Source of the DNA: Nocardioides sp. S-1144
Lineage (GTDB): Bacteria > Actinomycetota > Actinomycetes > Propionibacteriales > Nocardioidaceae
Direction: 5' to 3'
DNA length: 64,000 bases
Assembly (NCBI RefSeq): GCF_005954645.2
Contig: NZ_CP040695.2
Coordinates: 1,612,001 to 1,676,000 of the forward strand
Below, piece by piece: positions 8,656 through 19,869 of the stretch. Numbering within the stretch: the stretch's first letter is position 1; each line of letters starts with the position of its first letter. The notes under the pieces were generated by a model. The model did not search any database. It had not been told where the DNA came from and saw nothing but the letters and a program-made list of their open reading frames with translations. The position numbers and the translations under genes are program-made.

Positions 8656-11600
8656 ATGAAGCTCATCACGCGGCTACGGACAGGCTCGCGCACCGCGCTG
8701 CTCTCGTCCCTGGCCACGATCGTGCTGCTACCCCTGAGCGCCACAGCCGGCCTCGGTCTCACCGCATCCGCTGCCCAGGCAGCGGTTCCCTCCCAGGCCC
8801 CGGCTGCTGCCGCCGCCGAGCCCGCCGCCGAGGACGACGGCGCGGGCAAGGCCGGCAGGAAGGCCGCCCCGCCCAGCAACGCCGTGCCGTGGGTCGCCGA
8901 CCCCGACGCCGACGTCGCGGGCGACGCCTTCAAGGCCCTGGTCTTCTCCAAGACCGCGGCCTTCCGGCACAGCAACATCGACGAGGCCACGACGGCGATC
9001 CAGAAGCTCGGCGTCGAGAACAACTTCACCGTCACCGCCACCGAGGACGGCGCGGCCTTCAACGACGAGAACCTCGCCACCTTCGACGTCGTCATCTTCC
9101 TCTCCACCACCGGTGACGTGCTGACCCCGAGCCAGCAGAGCGCCTTCGAGCGCTACATCCAGTCCGGCGGCGGCTACGCGGGCATCCACGCGGCCTCGGA
9201 CACCGAGTACGACTGGCCCTGGTACGGCAACCTGGTCGGCACCTACTTCAACAACCACCCGGCGGGCACCCCCACCGCGACCGTCAAGGTCGAGGACCCC
9301 GCGCACCCCTCCACCGCCGGCATCGAGCCGCGCTGGCAGCGCACCGACGAGTGGTACAACTTCCGCACCAACCCGCGCGGCAAGGTGCACGTGCTGGCCT
9401 CGATGGACGAGACCTCGTACGCCCCCGGCGGCGGCGCGATGGGTGCCGAGCACCCGATCGCCTGGTGCCAGGACTACGACGGCGGCCGCAGCTGGTACAC
9501 CGGCATGGGCCACACCGAGGCCTCCTTCCTCGACCCGAAGTTCCTGGGCCACATCCTGGGCGGCATCCAGACCGCCGCCGGCGTGGTGGACTCGGACTGC
9601 TCGGCCACGAAGGAGTCGAGCTTCGAGAAGGTCGCCCTCGACGAGAACACCTCCAACCCGATGGAGCTCGCCATCGCCGAGGACGGTCGCGTGTTCTACG
9701 TCGACCGCAACGGCGCCGTGCGGATCATCCTGCCCAACGGCACCGTGGTGACCGCGGGCACGATCCCGGTCTACACCGGCCAGGAGTTCGGTCTGCTGGG
9801 CATCGCCCTCGACCCCGACTTCGCCACGAACAACTGGGTCTACCTCTACTACGCGCCGACCGGCGCCACCCCCACCGACCGCATCGCGCGGTACACGATG
9901 TCGGGCAACACCCTGCAGCTGGGCACCGCGACGACGATCATCGACGTCCCGACCCAGCGCAACGAGTGCTGCCACGCCGGCGGGTCGATGGAGTTCGACA
10001 ACGACGGCAACCTCTACCTCGCCACCGGTGACAACACGAACCCGTTCGACTCCGGCGGCTACTCGCCGATCGACGAGCGGCCCAACCGTGCCGCCTGGGA
10101 CGCCCAGCGCACCTCGGCGAACACCAACAGCCTCAACGGCAAGGTCCTGCGCATCAAGCCCCTCGCCGCGGGCGGCTACTCGATCCCGGCCGGCAACCTC
10201 TTCGACGAGGCGACCGACACCGGCCAGAAGACCCGGCCCGAGATCTACGCCATGGGCTTCCGCAACCCGTTCCGGATCGGCCTCGACGAGCAGAACAACA
10301 ACCTCCTCGTCGCCGACTACGGCCCGGACGCCGGCTCGGTGAGCGCCACCCGTGGTCCCAACGGCCGCGTCGAGTGGAACATCCTCGACGAGCCGGGCAA
10401 CTACGGCTGGCCCTACTGCGTGGGCAACAACACGCCGTACAACGACTACAACTTCGCCAGCAGCACCGCCGGCGCCGCGTTCAACTGCGCCGCCCCGGTC
10501 AACGACTCGCCCAACAACACCGGGCTGACGAACCTGCCGCCCGCGAAGGCCGCCGTCATCTGGCAGAGCAACAACGGCACGATCACCAGCACCCCGGAGA
10601 TCGGCGCCAGCGGCGCCCCGATGACCTCGGGCACCTACTCCTTCGACCCCGACCTGGACTCCGACCGCAAGTGGCCGGCGTACTTCGACAGCAAGGCGAT
10701 CTGGGCCGACTGGAACAACAGCCGCCTGTTCACCGTGCAGATGAACCAGGACGGCACCAACTACACCGACATCAACCGGTTCCTGCCCAACCTGCAGATG
10801 GTGCGTCCGCACGCCCTGCAGTTCGGCCCGGACGGCGCCCTCTACATGATCGAGTGGGGCAGCGGCTTCAACGGCAACAACACCGACTCGGGCATCTACC
10901 GGATCGACTACGTGGAGGGCAACCGTGCCCCGGTGGCCCGTGCCACCGCCGACAAGACGTCGGGCCCGGCCCCGCTGACCGTCGCCTTCGACGGCACCGC
11001 CTCCTTCGACACCGACACCGGTGACGCCACCGGCCTCACCTACGCCTGGGACTTCAACGGCGACGGCACCACCGACGCCACGACCCCCACCGGCAGCTAC
11101 ACCTACACCGCGGCGGGCGACTACACCGCGCGGCTGACGGTGACCGACGACGGCGGCCGCACCGGCACGACCAACATCGACATCGTGTCCGGCAACACCG
11201 CGCCGACCATCAAGCTCGACCTGCCGCTCAACGGCGGGTTCTTCGAGTACGGCGACACCCTGCGCTACGAGGTCACCGTCACCGACCCCGAGGACGGCAC
11301 CATCGACTGCCAGCGCGTCGTCGTGCAGCCCGGCCTGGGCCACGACGAGCACTCGCACGACTACGAGCAGTACCGGGGCTGCAGCGGCACCCTCGTGCTG
11401 CCCGGTGACGCCGGCCACGTGGGCGCGAACATCTTCGGCACCATCAAGGCCACCTACACCGACAGCGGATCCGGCGTCGCCGGCGCGCTGACGAGCGTCG
11501 ACGGCATCGTCGTGCACACCAAGCGCAAGGAGGCCGAGTACTTCGACGAGACCGGTCGCACCGGCGGCTCGACGACCGGCACCGCCGGGGTCACCGTCCA

Positions 11601-14600
11601 GACGACCACCGACACCGGCGGCGGCCAGAACGTCACCGGCGTCGAGACCGGCGACTGGTTCCGCTGGGACGTCATGAACCTCACCGGGATCACCGGCATC
11701 ACCATGCGGGCGGCCTCGACCACCGCGGGTGCGACGTTCGAGGTCCGGCAGGGCTCGGCGACCGGCACCACGATCGGCACCCTCACGGTGCCGAACACCG
11801 GTGGCGCGCAGACCTACCAGAACGTGACGACCACCCTCACCGGGGCGACGGCGACCAGCGGACCGCTGTACTTCGTCGCCACGACCGGCGGGGCGAACGT
11901 CAACTTCGTCGACTTCGTGGGTCGGGGCATCACCGACAACCAGCCGCCCACGGTCTCGATCAGCGCGAGCACCTCGAACGGCGAGGCGCCGCTGCCGGTG
12001 GAGTTCACCAGCACGGTGGCCGACCCCGACGGTGACGAGCCCGTCGCCTACGCCTGGGACTTCGGCGACGACACCACCTCGACCGACGCCAACCCGAGCC
12101 ACACCTACACGGCGCCGGGCACCTACGTGGTCTCGCTGACCGCGACCGACGCGCGGGGGGCCAAGGCCACCCGCACGCTCGAGGTCATCGTCCGCCCGGC
12201 GGTCGACATCTGCTTCAGCGGTCGCTCCGACGACTTCGTCGGGGACACCCTCGACACCGACCGCTGGAACCGCAGCGTCCGGGTGGACCAGACGATGACG
12301 GTGGCCGACGGCTCGCTCAACGTGCCCGTCACGGCGACCGACATCTACCAGACCACCAACACCACGCCGAACATCGTCCTGCAGGACCTGCCGGCCGGTG
12401 CCTTCGAGGCCACGACCAGGGTGACCCTGCCCGCGACCCGCTCCTACCAGCAGGCCGGCCTCGTCATCTACGGCGACGACAACAACTACCTGAAGCTCGT
12501 CTACTCGGGTCGCTCCAGCACCCCGAACAAGGCGAACAACATCATCCAGGTCGCCAAGGAGGTCAACGCCACGGCGTCGGAGACCAACTCGGCCAACCTC
12601 GGTGCGAGCTTCCCGGACACCGTGTGGCTGCGGATGTCCAGCACCGACGGCAACGTCGTCAGCTTCTCCTACAGCGTCGACGGGGCCACCTGGACCCAGA
12701 TGACCGGGACGCGCGACCTCAGCGGCATCACCGCTCCGAAGGTGGGTCTCCTCACCCTCGGCAGCCAGGCCGCGTCGGTCGGCATCACGGCCGAGTTCGA
12801 CTACTTCACCCTCACCCCCGACGACACGGCCGTGCCGTGCGGCGGTGGCGGTGACACGGGTTGCCTCGAGCCCTTCGACGGCACCTCGCTGAGCGACACC
12901 TGGGACGTCGTGCGTCCGACGGGCAACATCGCCGTCGGTGGCGGGACCCTGACCATCCCGATGGCCGCGACCGACCTGTACCAGACCACCAACAACGCCG
13001 GTGACCTGGTCGTGCGCGACCTGCCGGCCGGTCCGTTCCAGGTGGTCACCAAGGTGACGGCGCCGATCAACCGGCAGTACCAGCAGGCCGGTCTGCTCAT
13101 CTACGGCGACGACGACAACTACATCAAGCTCGTCGCCCAGGGGCGTTCCTCCTCCGCCGACGCCGCGAGCAACATCATCCAGCTCACCAAGGAGGTCGGT
13201 GCCACGGCCGACGAGGCCAACACCTCCGGTCTGGGTGCGACCTTCCCGTCGACCGTGTGGCTCCGGCTCACCAGCACCGACGGCGCCGCCGTCACCGGTG
13301 AGTACAGCGCCGACGGCACGACCTGGGTCGCGATGCCGCGAGGCTTCGACCTCACCGGCATCACCAACCCGCGGGTCGGGGTGACGGCGTTCGCGAACAA
13401 CATCGAGGCCGCCCAGATCTCGGCTCAGTTCGACTCCTTCGAGCTGGTCTCCGACGGGTGCCAGACCGACCCGGGCTGCGTCGTCGACCAGTTCGACGGC
13501 AACGCGCTCAGCACGAGCTGGAGCACCGTCCGGCCCAGCGGGAACCTCACGGTCTCCGGTGGCTCGGTCTCGATCCCGCTCGAGAGCACCGACCTGTACC
13601 AGACCACCAACACCGCACGGGACCTGGTCCTCACCGACCTCCCCGACGGCCCGTTCGTGGCCACCACCAAGGTCAGCGCCCCGATCAACCGGTCCTACCA
13701 GTCGGCCGGGCTGCTGCTCTACGGCGACGACGACAACTACATCAAGCACGTCTTCCAGGGCCGTAGCGACCAGCCCGACGCCGGGTCCAACATCATCCAG
13801 ACCGCGAAGGAGGTGGGCGCCACGGCGACCGAGACCAACTCCTCGGGGCTCGGCGCCGACTTCCCGACCACCGTCTGGCTGCGCCTGGCGAGCGAGAACG
13901 GCACCGACGTCATCGGGTCCTACAGCTCCGACGGCGAGACCTGGACCGAGATGGCGGCGGGCTACGACCTGACCGGCATCTCGAACCCCCGCATCGGTCT
14001 GCTGGCGGCGGCCAACACCACCGCCGGCGCCGGCATCACCGCCACGTTCGACTGGTTCACGCTCGGCTCCGACGCCGCGTGCGAGCCGGGTGGCGAGGAG
14101 CCGACCGACACCGCGGCGCCCACGACGACGCTCGACATCGCGGCAGCCACCGGCCAGGCCGGCTGGTACACCACGCGTCCGTCGTTCACCCTGGCCGCCA
14201 CCGACGGCGCGGACGGGTCGGGCATCGCCTCGACCGAGTACCGCATCGCCGGCGGCGCCTGGACGCCGTACACCGCCGCGGTCTCCGTGACCGGTGAGGG
14301 CGAGCGCCTGGTCGAGTTCCGCTCGACCGACACCGCGGGCAACGTCGAGGACACCAAGTCCCAGACGATCAAGGTCGACACCGTCGTCCCGACGGTCACC
14401 GCCACCCAGGCGGGGACCGAGACGAAGACCGTGACGCTCGCGGCCACCGACGCCACCTCCGGCGTCGCGCGCATCGAGTACCAGGTCGGCGACGCCACGA
14501 CGTGGACGGCCTACACCGCCGCCCTGTCCTACGACGAGCCCGGCACCTACGTCGTGCGCTACCGCGCCGTCGACGTGGCCGGCAACGTCTCGGCCACCGG

Positions 14601-16056
14601 CACCACCACCGTGGTGGTCGAGGGCGAGGACGGCGACGTCACCGCTCCCGAGGTCGGCGTCACCGTGCTCGGCTCCTACGCCGGCACGCTCGTCGACCAG
14701 GCCAGCAGCGGCATCGGCGGCGAGGCCACCCTGGTCTCCGACGTCGACGGCGCGGGCTACACCACGACCGTGGAGATGTCGCTCACCGGTCTCGACCCCA
14801 CGCAGTCCTACGAGTCGCACCTGCACGTCGGTGAGACCTGTGGCGGGTTCGAGGGTCACTACCGTGACGACCCGGACGGCGCCGGCACCCCGCCCAACGA
14901 GCTGTGGCCGACCAACCCCGGTTGGGTCGCAGGCTCGGGCGAGCCGCGGATCAAGGCGGCGGCCGACGGCACGTCCTACGCGGAGGCCACCGTCGCGTGG
15001 GCACCGCGGGTCGAGGGCGGCCTGCTCGCCCTGCACCGCGAGGGCGCGATCATCGGTTGCATCGACCTCGACCTGACCGGTCCCGGAACCGTGGTGCTCG
15101 ACGCCACCGACGACGTCGAGGTCACCTCGCTCACCTACACGGTGGACGACGGTGCCGAGACCGAGTACGACGGGCCGTTCGAGATCACCGAGGCCGGCAC
15201 CCACGTGGTGACCTACACCGCCACCGACGCCGCGGGCAACGAGACGACCGACGAGCTCGTGGTCGTCGTCCCGGAGACCGAGGAGCCGGTGCTGCCCACC
15301 GTCACCACGACGACGTCGCCCGCGGCGCCGAACGGACGTGGCGGCTGGTACACCTCCCCGGTGACGGTCACCCTCGCGGGGGCCGGTGGTGACGGTGCGC
15401 TGAGCACCGAGTACCGCCTCGGCACCGGCGCCTGGACGACGTACTCGGCTCCGTTCCGCGTGACCGCGGACGGCACCACCCGGGTGCAGGCCAGGACGAC
15501 CGACGCGGCCGGCACGGTCTCGGAGGTCGTGACCACGACGATCAAGCTCGACGCGACCGCGCCGACCCTGAGCGTCAAGGGCATCACCAACGGGCTCGTG
15601 ATGAACGTGGCCGCCACCCGCACCGCCCGGACCACCACGTCCGACGCGACCTCGGGCATCGCCCAGCGGGTCATCCGTCTCGACGGCAAGGTCGTCGGGT
15701 CCCCGACCCGCATCGACGCCCTGTCGCTGCGGACCGGTACCCACCGACTGGTGGTCACGGTGACCGACAAGGCCGGCAACCAGCAGGCGCGGACGATCAC
15801 CTTCCGGGTGGTCGCCACGTACGCCGGTGGCAAGCAGCTGGTCAACCGGCTCGACCGCGAGAACAAGGTCAGCGCGCAGCTCGGCAAGAAGCTCAAGAAC
15901 GAGCTGACCGCCGCGCAGCGTGCCGACAAGCGCGGTGACGTGCGTGAGGCCCGCCAGGCCCTGACGCGCTTCCGGAGCCTCGCGACCGGGGTCGGCAACG
16001 CCCCGGCGAAGGCTGCCCTCACCGACCTCGCGCGCCAGCTGAGGAACCAGCTCTAG
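8656..16056 (+). CDS. Giant secreted ThuA / sorbosone-dehydrogenase-like / PKD / CBM multidomain protein
   Basis: A 2466-residue exported protein with a signal peptide over residues 1 to about 45. Domains in order: ThuA-like (about 92-312, [16 protein letters not shown]), glucose/sorbosone dehydrogenase-type beta-propeller (323-752, [13 protein letters not shown]), PKD (755-845), CBM6-like (957-1092), PKD (1095-1182), three DUF1349/concanavalin-like repeats (1189-1392, 1399-1598, 1607-1809), OmpL47-like Ig modules (from 1819 and again from 2215), a CHRD-like segment (2000-2145) and a helical FIMAH-like tail (2390-2466). Start ATG 8656 has AAGGAG 6 nt upstream; GTG 8653 is adjacent. The propeller suggests oxidation of a sugar or sugar alcohol, and the other modules polysaccharide binding. 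It lies in the sugar region between xylA and a sugar-phosphate isomerase. No sortase motif is visible. Confidence 0.9.
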   Translation: MKLITRLRTGSRTALLSSLATIVLLPLSATAGLGLTASAAQAAVPSQAPAAAAAEPAAEDDGAGKAGRKAAPPSNAVPWVADPDADVAGDAFKALVFSKTAAFRHSNIDEATTAIQKLGVENNFTVTATEDGAAFNDENLATFDVVIFLSTTGDVLTPSQQSAFERYIQSGGGYAGIHAASDTEYDWPWYGNLVGTYFNNHPAGTPTATVKVEDPAHPSTAGIEPRWQRTDEWYNFRTNPRGKVHVLASMDETSYAPGGGAMGAEHPIAWCQDYDGGRSWYTGMGHTEASFLDPKFLGHILGGIQTAAGVVDSDCSATKESSFEKVALDENTSNPMELAIAEDGRVFYVDRNGAVRIILPNGTVVTAGTIPVYTGQEFGLLGIALDPDFATNNWVYLYYAPTGATPTDRIARYTMSGNTLQLGTATTIIDVPTQRNECCHAGGSMEFDNDGNLYLATGDNTNPFDSGGYSPIDERPNRAAWDAQRTSANTNSLNGKVLRIKPLAAGGYSIPAGNLFDEATDTGQKTRPEIYAMGFRNPFRIGLDEQNNNLLVADYGPDAGSVSATRGPNGRVEWNILDEPGNYGWPYCVGNNTPYNDYNFASSTAGAAFNCAAPVNDSPNNTGLTNLPPAKAAVIWQSNNGTITSTPEIGASGAPMTSGTYSFDPDLDSDRKWPAYFDSKAIWADWNNSRLFTVQMNQDGTNYTDINRFLPNLQMVRPHALQFGPDGALYMIEWGSGFNGNNTDSGIYRIDYVEGNRAPVARATADKTSGPAPLTVAFDGTASFDTDTGDATGLTYAWDFNGDGTTDATTPTGSYTYTAAGDYTARLTVTDDGGRTGTTNIDIVSGNTAPTIKLDLPLNGGFFEYGDTLRYEVTVTDPEDGTIDCQRVVVQPGLGHDEHSHDYEQYRGCSGTLVLPGDAGHVGANIFGTIKATYTDSGSGVAGALTSVDGIVVHTKRKEAEYFDETGRTGGSTTGTAGVTVQTTTDTGGGQNVTGVETGDWFRWDVMNLTGITGITMRAASTTAGATFEVRQGSATGTTIGTLTVPNTGGAQTYQNVTTTLTGATATSGPLYFVATTGGANVNFVDFVGRGITDNQPPTVSISASTSNGEAPLPVEFTSTVADPDGDEPVAYAWDFGDDTTSTDANPSHTYTAPGTYVVSLTATDARGAKATRTLEVIVRPAVDICFSGRSDDFVGDTLDTDRWNRSVRVDQTMTVADGSLNVPVTATDIYQTTNTTPNIVLQDLPAGAFEATTRVTLPATRSYQQAGLVIYGDDNNYLKLVYSGRSSTPNKANNIIQVAKEVNATASETNSANLGASFPDTVWLRMSSTDGNVVSFSYSVDGATWTQMTGTRDLSGITAPKVGLLTLGSQAASVGITAEFDYFTLTPDDTAVPCGGGGDTGCLEPFDGTSLSDTWDVVRPTGNIAVGGGTLTIPMAATDLYQTTNNAGDLVVRDLPAGPFQVVTKVTAPINRQYQQAGLLIYGDDDNYIKLVAQGRSSSADAASNIIQLTKEVGATADEANTSGLGATFPSTVWLRLTSTDGAAVTGEYSADGTTWVAMPRGFDLTGITNPRVGVTAFANNIEAAQISAQFDSFELVSDGCQTDPGCVVDQFDGNALSTSWSTVRPSGNLTVSGGSVSIPLESTDLYQTTNTARDLVLTDLPDGPFVATTKVSAPINRSYQSAGLLLYGDDDNYIKHVFQGRSDQPDAGSNIIQTAKEVGATATETNSSGLGADFPTTVWLRLASENGTDVIGSYSSDGETWTEMAAGYDLTGISNPRIGLLAAANTTAGAGITATFDWFTLGSDAACEPGGEEPTDTAAPTTTLDIAAATGQAGWYTTRPSFTLAATDGADGSGIASTEYRIAGGAWTPYTAAVSVTGEGERLVEFRSTDTAGNVEDTKSQTIKVDTVVPTVTATQAGTETKTVTLAATDATSGVARIEYQVGDATTWTAYTAALSYDEPGTYVVRYRAVDVAGNVSATGTTTVVVEGEDGDVTAPEVGVTVLGSYAGTLVDQASSGIGGEATLVSDVDGAGYTTTVEMSLTGLDPTQSYESHLHVGETCGGFEGHYRDDPDGAGTPPNELWPTNPGWVAGSGEPRIKAAADGTSYAEATVAWAPRVEGGLLALHREGAIIGCIDLDLTGPGTVVLDATDDVEVTSLTYTVDDGAETEYDGPFEITEAGTHVVTYTATDAAGNETTDELVVVVPETEEPVLPTVTTTTSPAAPNGRGGWYTSPVTVTLAGAGGDGALSTEYRLGTGAWTTYSAPFRVTADGTTRVQARTTDAAGTVSEVVTTTIKLDATAPTLSVKGITNGLVMNVAATRTARTTTSDATSGIAQRVIRLDGKVVGSPTRIDALSLRTGTHRLVVTVTDKAGNQQARTITFRVVATYAGGKQLVNRLDRENKVSAQLGKKLKNELTAAQRADKRGDVREARQALTRFRSLATGVGNAPAKAALTDLARQLRNQL
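12220..14080 (+). repeat. Triplicated DUF1349-like domain
   Basis: Three successive units of about 200 residues begin near nt 12220, 12850 and 13475. Each shares LYQTTN or IYQTTN, a D-LPxGxF segment, YQxAGLxxYGDDxNY and a final W-T-x-M segment. They are similar but not identical at DNA level, so this is an old in-gene duplication. The units resemble the C-terminal concanavalin-like domain of beta-xylosidases. Confidence 0.7.
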
Positions 16057-16103
16057 GCGCCGGGAGACACGAGGAGACGTTCGTCGTCGGGGACCCGGCC
16101 GCC

Positions 16104-16123
16104 CGGCACCGAGAGGTGCCGGA
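16104..16123 (+). terminator. First hairpin after the giant exoprotein gene
   Basis: A perfect 8-bp stem CCGGCACC / GGTGCCGG with a GAGA tetraloop lies 48 nt after the stop. No T run follows. It forms a tandem pair with a second hairpin at 16189. Confidence 0.4.
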
Positions 16124-16188
16124 ACCGACCGTCCGCAGGTTCGGCCCGGTGGGCCGGCCGGTGGTCGGGTCCCTGGCGGCGACGGGGG

Positions 16189-16212
16189 AGCGACGCCCTC
16201 TGGGGCGTCGCT
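16189..16212 (+). terminator. Second hairpin after the giant exoprotein gene
   Basis: A perfect 10-bp stem AGCGACGCCC / GGGCGTCGCT with a 4-nt loop, followed by TCCC. It is the strongest terminator candidate between the giant gene and the TIM-barrel gene. The remaining gap up to 16333 contains a GC-rich stretch and the ribosome binding site GAGAGGA. Confidence 0.55.
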
Positions 16213-16333
16213 TCCCGCGGCCCGGCGCCGGGACAGCACGCTCCGTCCCGGCCCGGGTCGCACCGGCCGGTGCACCATCCGGCCGATGCACCACACGAAC
16301 ACCCGACCTGTCCGTTCCAAGAGAGGAACTCTG

Positions 16334-17341
16334 ATGCCCCGTCCGATCACGTTGTTCACCGGCCAGTGGGCCGATCTGCCGTTCGAGGAGGTGGCTCGGC
16401 TGGCGTCGGGGTGGGGGTATGAGGGCCTCGAGATCGCGTGTTGGGGTGATCACCTCGATCCGTGGCAGGCGGCTGAGGACGACGCCTACGTGCAGGGCAA
16501 GCTCGACCTGCTGGAGAAGTACGGGCTGAAGGTGCATGCGATCTCGAACCACCTGAAGGGTCAGGCGGTCTGTGATGACCCGATCGACGGGCGTCACGAG
16601 GCGATCTTGTCGAGCCGGGTGTGGGGTGACGGCGACCCCGAGGGGGTGCGCCAGCGCGCGGCGGAGGAGATGAAGCTGACCGCGCGTACCGCGCAGCGCC
16701 TGGGTGTGGACACGGTGGTGGGGTTCACGGGTTCGGCGATCTGGAAGTACGTGGCGATGTTCCCGCCGGCGACCGAGGAGATGGTGGCGGCTGGGTATCG
16801 CGACTTCGCGGATCGGTGGAACCCGATCCTGGATGTCTTCGACGAGTGCGGGGTGCGGTTTGCCCACGAGGTGCATCCCTCGGAGATTGCTTATGACTAC
16901 TGGACGACGGTGGCGACGTTGGAGGCGATCGGTCATCGTCCGGCGTTCGGGTTGAACTGGGACCCGAGTCACTTCGTGTGGCAGGACCTGGATCCGGTGG
17001 GGTTCTTGTGGGACTTCCGGGATCGGATCTACCACGTGGACTGCAAGGACGCGAAGCGTCAGGTGGGCAATGGTCGTAATGGTCGGTTGGGGTCGCACCT
17101 GCCGTGGGCCGATCCGCGGCGGGGGTGGGACTTCGTCTCGACCGGGCACGGGGACGTGCCGTGGGAGGCGTGTTTCCGGATGTTGAACACGATCGGGTAC
17201 CAGGGTCCGATCTCGGTGGAGTGGGAGGACGCGGGGATGGACCGGTTGGTGGGGGCTCCGGAGGCGTTGGAGTTCGTGCGTCGGTTGGCCTTCGACCCGC
17301 CCTCGGCCGCGTTCGACGCCGCCTTCTCCAGCACGTCCTGA
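16334..17341 (+). CDS. Sugar phosphate isomerase/epimerase (AP endonuclease-2-like TIM barrel)
   Basis: A 335-residue TIM-barrel protein of the xylose-isomerase-like/IolE-type superfamily. Visible metal-site segments are [29 protein letters not shown] and the late SVEWED. These enzymes isomerise or epimerise sugars and inositol derivatives in the cytoplasm; the exact substrate is not readable. ATG 16334 follows GAGAGGAACT. It has the same G/T-ending codon usage as the ABC ATPase at 3.3-4.8 kb and unlike the genes on both sides, so the two may share an origin. The next gene starts 1 nt after its stop, so they are probably co-transcribed. Confidence 0.9.
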   Translation: MPRPITLFTGQWADLPFEEVARLASGWGYEGLEIACWGDHLDPWQAAEDDAYVQGKLDLLEKYGLKVHAISNHLKGQAVCDDPIDGRHEAILSSRVWGDGDPEGVRQRAAEEMKLTARTAQRLGVDTVVGFTGSAIWKYVAMFPPATEEMVAAGYRDFADRWNPILDVFDECGVRFAHEVHPSEIAYDYWTTVATLEAIGHRPAFGLNWDPSHFVWQDLDPVGFLWDFRDRIYHVDCKDAKRQVGNGRNGRLGSHLPWADPRRGWDFVSTGHGDVPWEACFRMLNTIGYQGPISVEWEDAGMDRLVGAPEALEFVRRLAFDPPSAAFDAAFSSTS

Positions 17342-17342
17342 G

Positions 17343-18272
17343 ATGACCGGCCCGGCGGCGACGACCGACCTGCGGACCCGCCGCGCCGAGCTGCGTCTGT
17401 CGACGCGCCACGTCGCGCACGTGGTGGGGGTGCACCCCACGACCGTGCTGCGCTGGGAGCGGGGCGAACGCCTGCCGGGCCCGGCCGAGATCACCGGGCT
17501 GGCCCGCGTGCTCTCGACCGAGCCCGCGCTGGTGGCGGAGTTCTTCGACGCCCGGCGCCCGGCGCCGGCGCCGGCCGAGCGCACCCGCGCCACCGGGCTC
17601 CGGGAGCTGCGGCGCCGCGGCGACCTGGCGGCCAGCCGGGTGGCGAGCGAGCTCGACGTGCCGGTCTCGACGGTCTTCAACTGGGAGGCCGGGCGGGTCG
17701 GCATGCCGCTGACGCTGGTGCCGCGCCTGGCCCGGATCCCCGGGCTCGAGGACGTCCCGCGCTCGGCCCTGGTCGACCTGCTGGTCCGGACGCCGGCGAC
17801 CGCGCCCCGGCCGCGCGGCCCGCTGCGGGCCGCGCGGCACCGGTGCGGCCTCTCCCAACGGCTGCTGGCCGAGTCGGTCGGCGTCTCGCGCCACCTCGTC
17901 GGCTGCTGGGAGGCCGGTCGGGCGCCGCGGTGGATCCACCAGCGGCGCCTGGCCGCCGTCCTCGGGGTCGACGTGGCGACCGTGGCCGGGTGGTACGCCG
18001 TCCCGGCGCCCGTGGGCCTGCGCCCCGACACCTGGGTCCCGGGCGAGCTGCCCCGCGTGCTGCGCGACCTCAGGGACTGGAGCGGCCTGCGCCAGGCCGA
18101 CGTCGCCGCCGCCGCCGGGAGGTCGGTGGCCGCGGTCCGCTCCTGGGAGGCCGGCCGGGCCGTGCCGGGGCGGGCCGCGCGCGACCTGCTGACCCGCCTG
18201 TACCGGTTGCCGCCCGGCGCGCTCGACGCCGCCGTGCCGCGACGCCCGGGGCCCCGCGCCGAGCGGGGGTGA
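17343..18272 (+). CDS. Regulator built of four tandem XRE-type helix-turn-helix units
   Basis: A 309-residue protein made almost entirely of four HTH_3/XRE-like units at about residues 8-62, 82-125, 165-215 and 240-290. Each ends in the same signature: LRWERGERLPG, FNWEAGRVG, GCWEAGRAP and RSWEAGRAVPG. No enzymatic or ligand domain is seen. It begins 1 nt after the sugar isomerase stop, so it is likely co-expressed with it and may regulate the same locus. Four DNA-binding units in one chain would permit binding of a long or repeated operator as a monomer. Its target is unknown. Confidence 0.75.
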   Translation: MTGPAATTDLRTRRAELRLSTRHVAHVVGVHPTTVLRWERGERLPGPAEITGLARVLSTEPALVAEFFDARRPAPAPAERTRATGLRELRRRGDLAASRVASELDVPVSTVFNWEAGRVGMPLTLVPRLARIPGLEDVPRSALVDLLVRTPATAPRPRGPLRAARHRCGLSQRLLAESVGVSRHLVGCWEAGRAPRWIHQRRLAAVLGVDVATVAGWYAVPAPVGLRPDTWVPGELPRVLRDLRDWSGLRQADVAAAAGRSVAAVRSWEAGRAVPGRAARDLLTRLYRLPPGALDAAVPRRPGPRAERG

Positions 18273-18308
18273 GCATCGGCGCCGTGTCCCGGCCGGGCGC
18301 GGGCGACG

Positions 18309-19067
18309 TCACAGGAGCAGCGCGAAGGCCAGGATCCCAGCGGCGACGATGAGGAACCGGAGCAGGGTCGCCGGCAGGTGCCGGCCGATGTGCGCCCCGG
18401 CGTAGCCGCCGACCACCGACCCGGCGGCGAGCAGGCCGACGGCCAGCCAGTCGAGCTCGGCGACGAGGAGGAAGATCACGGTGGCCACGACGTTGCTCGC
18501 CGTCACCGCGAGGGTCTTGAGCCCGTTGAGGACGCGCAGCTCGACGTCGGTGCCGAGGCCGAGCACCGCCAGCATCATCACGCCGGACCCGGCGCCGAAG
18601 TAGCCGCCGTACACGCCGGTCGCCGTGCAGAACGCCGTGGTCACCGGCGAGGGGCGGGTGCGGGGCGCGGCGTCGGCACCCTGACGGCTGCGGAGCCAGC
18701 GCGAGATCCGCGGCGTCGCGCCGACCAGCAGGCAGGTGGCCAGGATCAGCCAGGGCACGACCGACTCGAAGACGCCGGCCGGCAGGGCCAGCAGCAGCGT
18801 CGCCCCGAGTGCGGCGCCCGCCGCGCACGTGGCCGTGACCACGGCGGTCAGGCGGGGGTGCTCGCGCAGCTCGCGGCGGTAGCCGAACGAGCCGCTGAGA
18901 CCACCCGGTGTCATCCCGACGGTGTTGCTGGCGTTCGCGACCACGGGGGGCAGGCCGACCGCGACCAGCACCGGGAAGGTCAGCAGCGACGCCACCCCGA
19001 CGGTCGAGGTGAGGATGCCGCCGCCCAGCCCGGCGGCGAGGACCGCGAGGATCTCCAGGGACGACAT
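18309..19067 (-). CDS. TauE/SafE family sulfite/anion exporter
   Basis: A 252-residue integral membrane protein with about seven to eight hydrophobic spans and the paired glycine-rich segments of the TauE/SafE family (ANASNTVGMTPGGLSGSFGYR in the first half, YFGAGSGVMMLAVLGLG in the second). The family moves sulfite, sulfoacetate or other organic anions across the cytoplasmic membrane; the substrate is not defined here. It lies 16 nt downstream of a GntR regulator on the same strand and is probably co-transcribed with it. That could tie it to the carboxylate locus on the other side of the regulator. Confidence 0.85.
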   Translation of the reverse strand: MSSLEILAVLAAGLGGGILTSTVGVASLLTFPVLVAVGLPPVVANASNTVGMTPGGLSGSFGYRRELREHPRLTAVVTATCAAGAALGATLLLALPAGVFESVVPWLILATCLLVGATPRISRWLRSRQGADAAPRTRPSPVTTAFCTATGVYGGYFGAGSGVMMLAVLGLGTDVELRVLNGLKTLAVTASNVVATVIFLLVAELDWLAVGLLAAGSVVGGYAGAHIGRHLPATLLRFLIVAAGILAFALLL

Positions 19068-19083
19068 CGACGGCGTCGAGGGC

Positions 19084-19797
19084 CTAGGCCGACTCGGCCT
19101 CGGGCCGCAGGACGGCGACGTCGCTGACCATCTCGACGTGCTCGTGCATCGCGCGGGCGGCGGCGTCGGGGTCGCCGGCCCGGATCGCTTCGGCGATCGC
19201 GCCGTGGCCGACGAGGGACGCGCGCGGCCGGCCGGGCTGCCCGAGCGACTCGATGCGGGTCTCGCGGATCAGGTCGGAGATCTCGGCCATGAGCCGGGCG
19301 AGCAGGGGGGAGTGCGCGGCCGCGGTGACGGCGGCGTGGAAGCGCTCGTCGCCCTCGACGCCGCGGCCACCGTGGTCGACGTCGGCGGCCATGAACGCCA
19401 GCGCGGCGTCGATGGCGTCCAGGTCGGCCTCGCTGCGACGGCGGGCGGCCAGTGCGGCGAGCTTGGTCTCGAGGGCGTCGCGGGTCTCGATCACCTCGGG
19501 CAGGCGGTCGGCGTGGTCGCGGATCGCCTCCCTGATCCGGGCGTGCCCGGTGGCGGCCTCGGTGACCACGGTGCCGTCGCCGTGGCGCACGACCACGACG
19601 CCGATGACCTCGAGCGCGACCAGGGCCTGGCTGAGCGTGGCCCGGCTGACCCCGAGCCGCGTCGCGAGGTCGCGCTCGGGCGGCAACCGGTCGCCGGCGC
19701 GCAGGCCGTTGTCGCCGATCCACCGAGTGATCTGCTCGGCGACCTGCTCGTAGAGGCGGACCCGGGCCAGGCGCGCCGGGAACTCGGAGGCAGTCAC
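19084..19797 (-). CDS. GntR (FadR subfamily) transcriptional regulator
   Basis: A 237-residue regulator with an N-terminal winged helix (LPPERDLATRLGVSRATLSQAL) and a C-terminal all-helical FCD domain (ERFHAAVTAAAHSPLLARLM, HGAIAEAIRAGDPDAAARAM HEH). FCD domains bind small carboxylates, often with a metal ion. It starts at GTG 19797, 6 nt after a TAGGAT -10 box, so its mRNA is probably leaderless. It is divergent from a MatC-type transporter with a 124-nt shared control region. In Rhizobium the matABC malonate genes are controlled by MatR, a GntR protein, so a matching role is inferred. Confidence 0.88.
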   Translation of the reverse strand: MTASEFPARLARVRLYEQVAEQITRWIGDNGLRAGDRLPPERDLATRLGVSRATLSQALVALEVIGVVVVRHGDGTVVTEAATGHARIREAIRDHADRLPEVIETRDALETKLAALAARRRSEADLDAIDAALAFMAADVDHGGRGVEGDERFHAAVTAAAHSPLLARLMAEISDLIRETRIESLGQPGRPRASLVGHGAIAEAIRAGDPDAAARAMHEHVEMVSDVAVLRPEAESA

Positions 19798-19803
19798 AGG
19801 CGC

Positions 19804-19809
19804 ATCCTA
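19804..19809 (-). promoter_or_regulatory. -10 element of the GntR gene (leaderless)
   Basis: TAGGAT on the minus strand ends 6 nt before the GTG start at 19797, the spacing expected for a transcript that begins at the start codon. Confidence 0.45.
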
Positions 19810-19824
19810 GTTCACACAGGGCTA

Positions 19825-19852
19825 TTGACAAGGAGACTCGGTGACCTATTGG
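19825..19852 (+). promoter_or_regulatory. Candidate promoter of the MatC/CoA-transferase operon
   Basis: TTGACA (19825-19830), 16 nt, then TATTGG (19847-19852) forms the best sigma-A-like promoter between the divergent GntR and transporter genes. The CTATTG hexamer occurs twice here, at 19822 and 19846, and could be part of a GntR operator. Confidence 0.4.
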
Positions 19853-19869
19853 CTAGGCCACTGAGCCGG

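Noticed and set aside
8728..16359. A 2543-residue open frame antisense to the giant exoprotein
   Set aside because: Long antisense frames are expected in very GC-rich genes. This one is a compositionally odd string of Arg/Gly/Val/Asp with no domain, while the sense strand has clear domains and a signal peptide.
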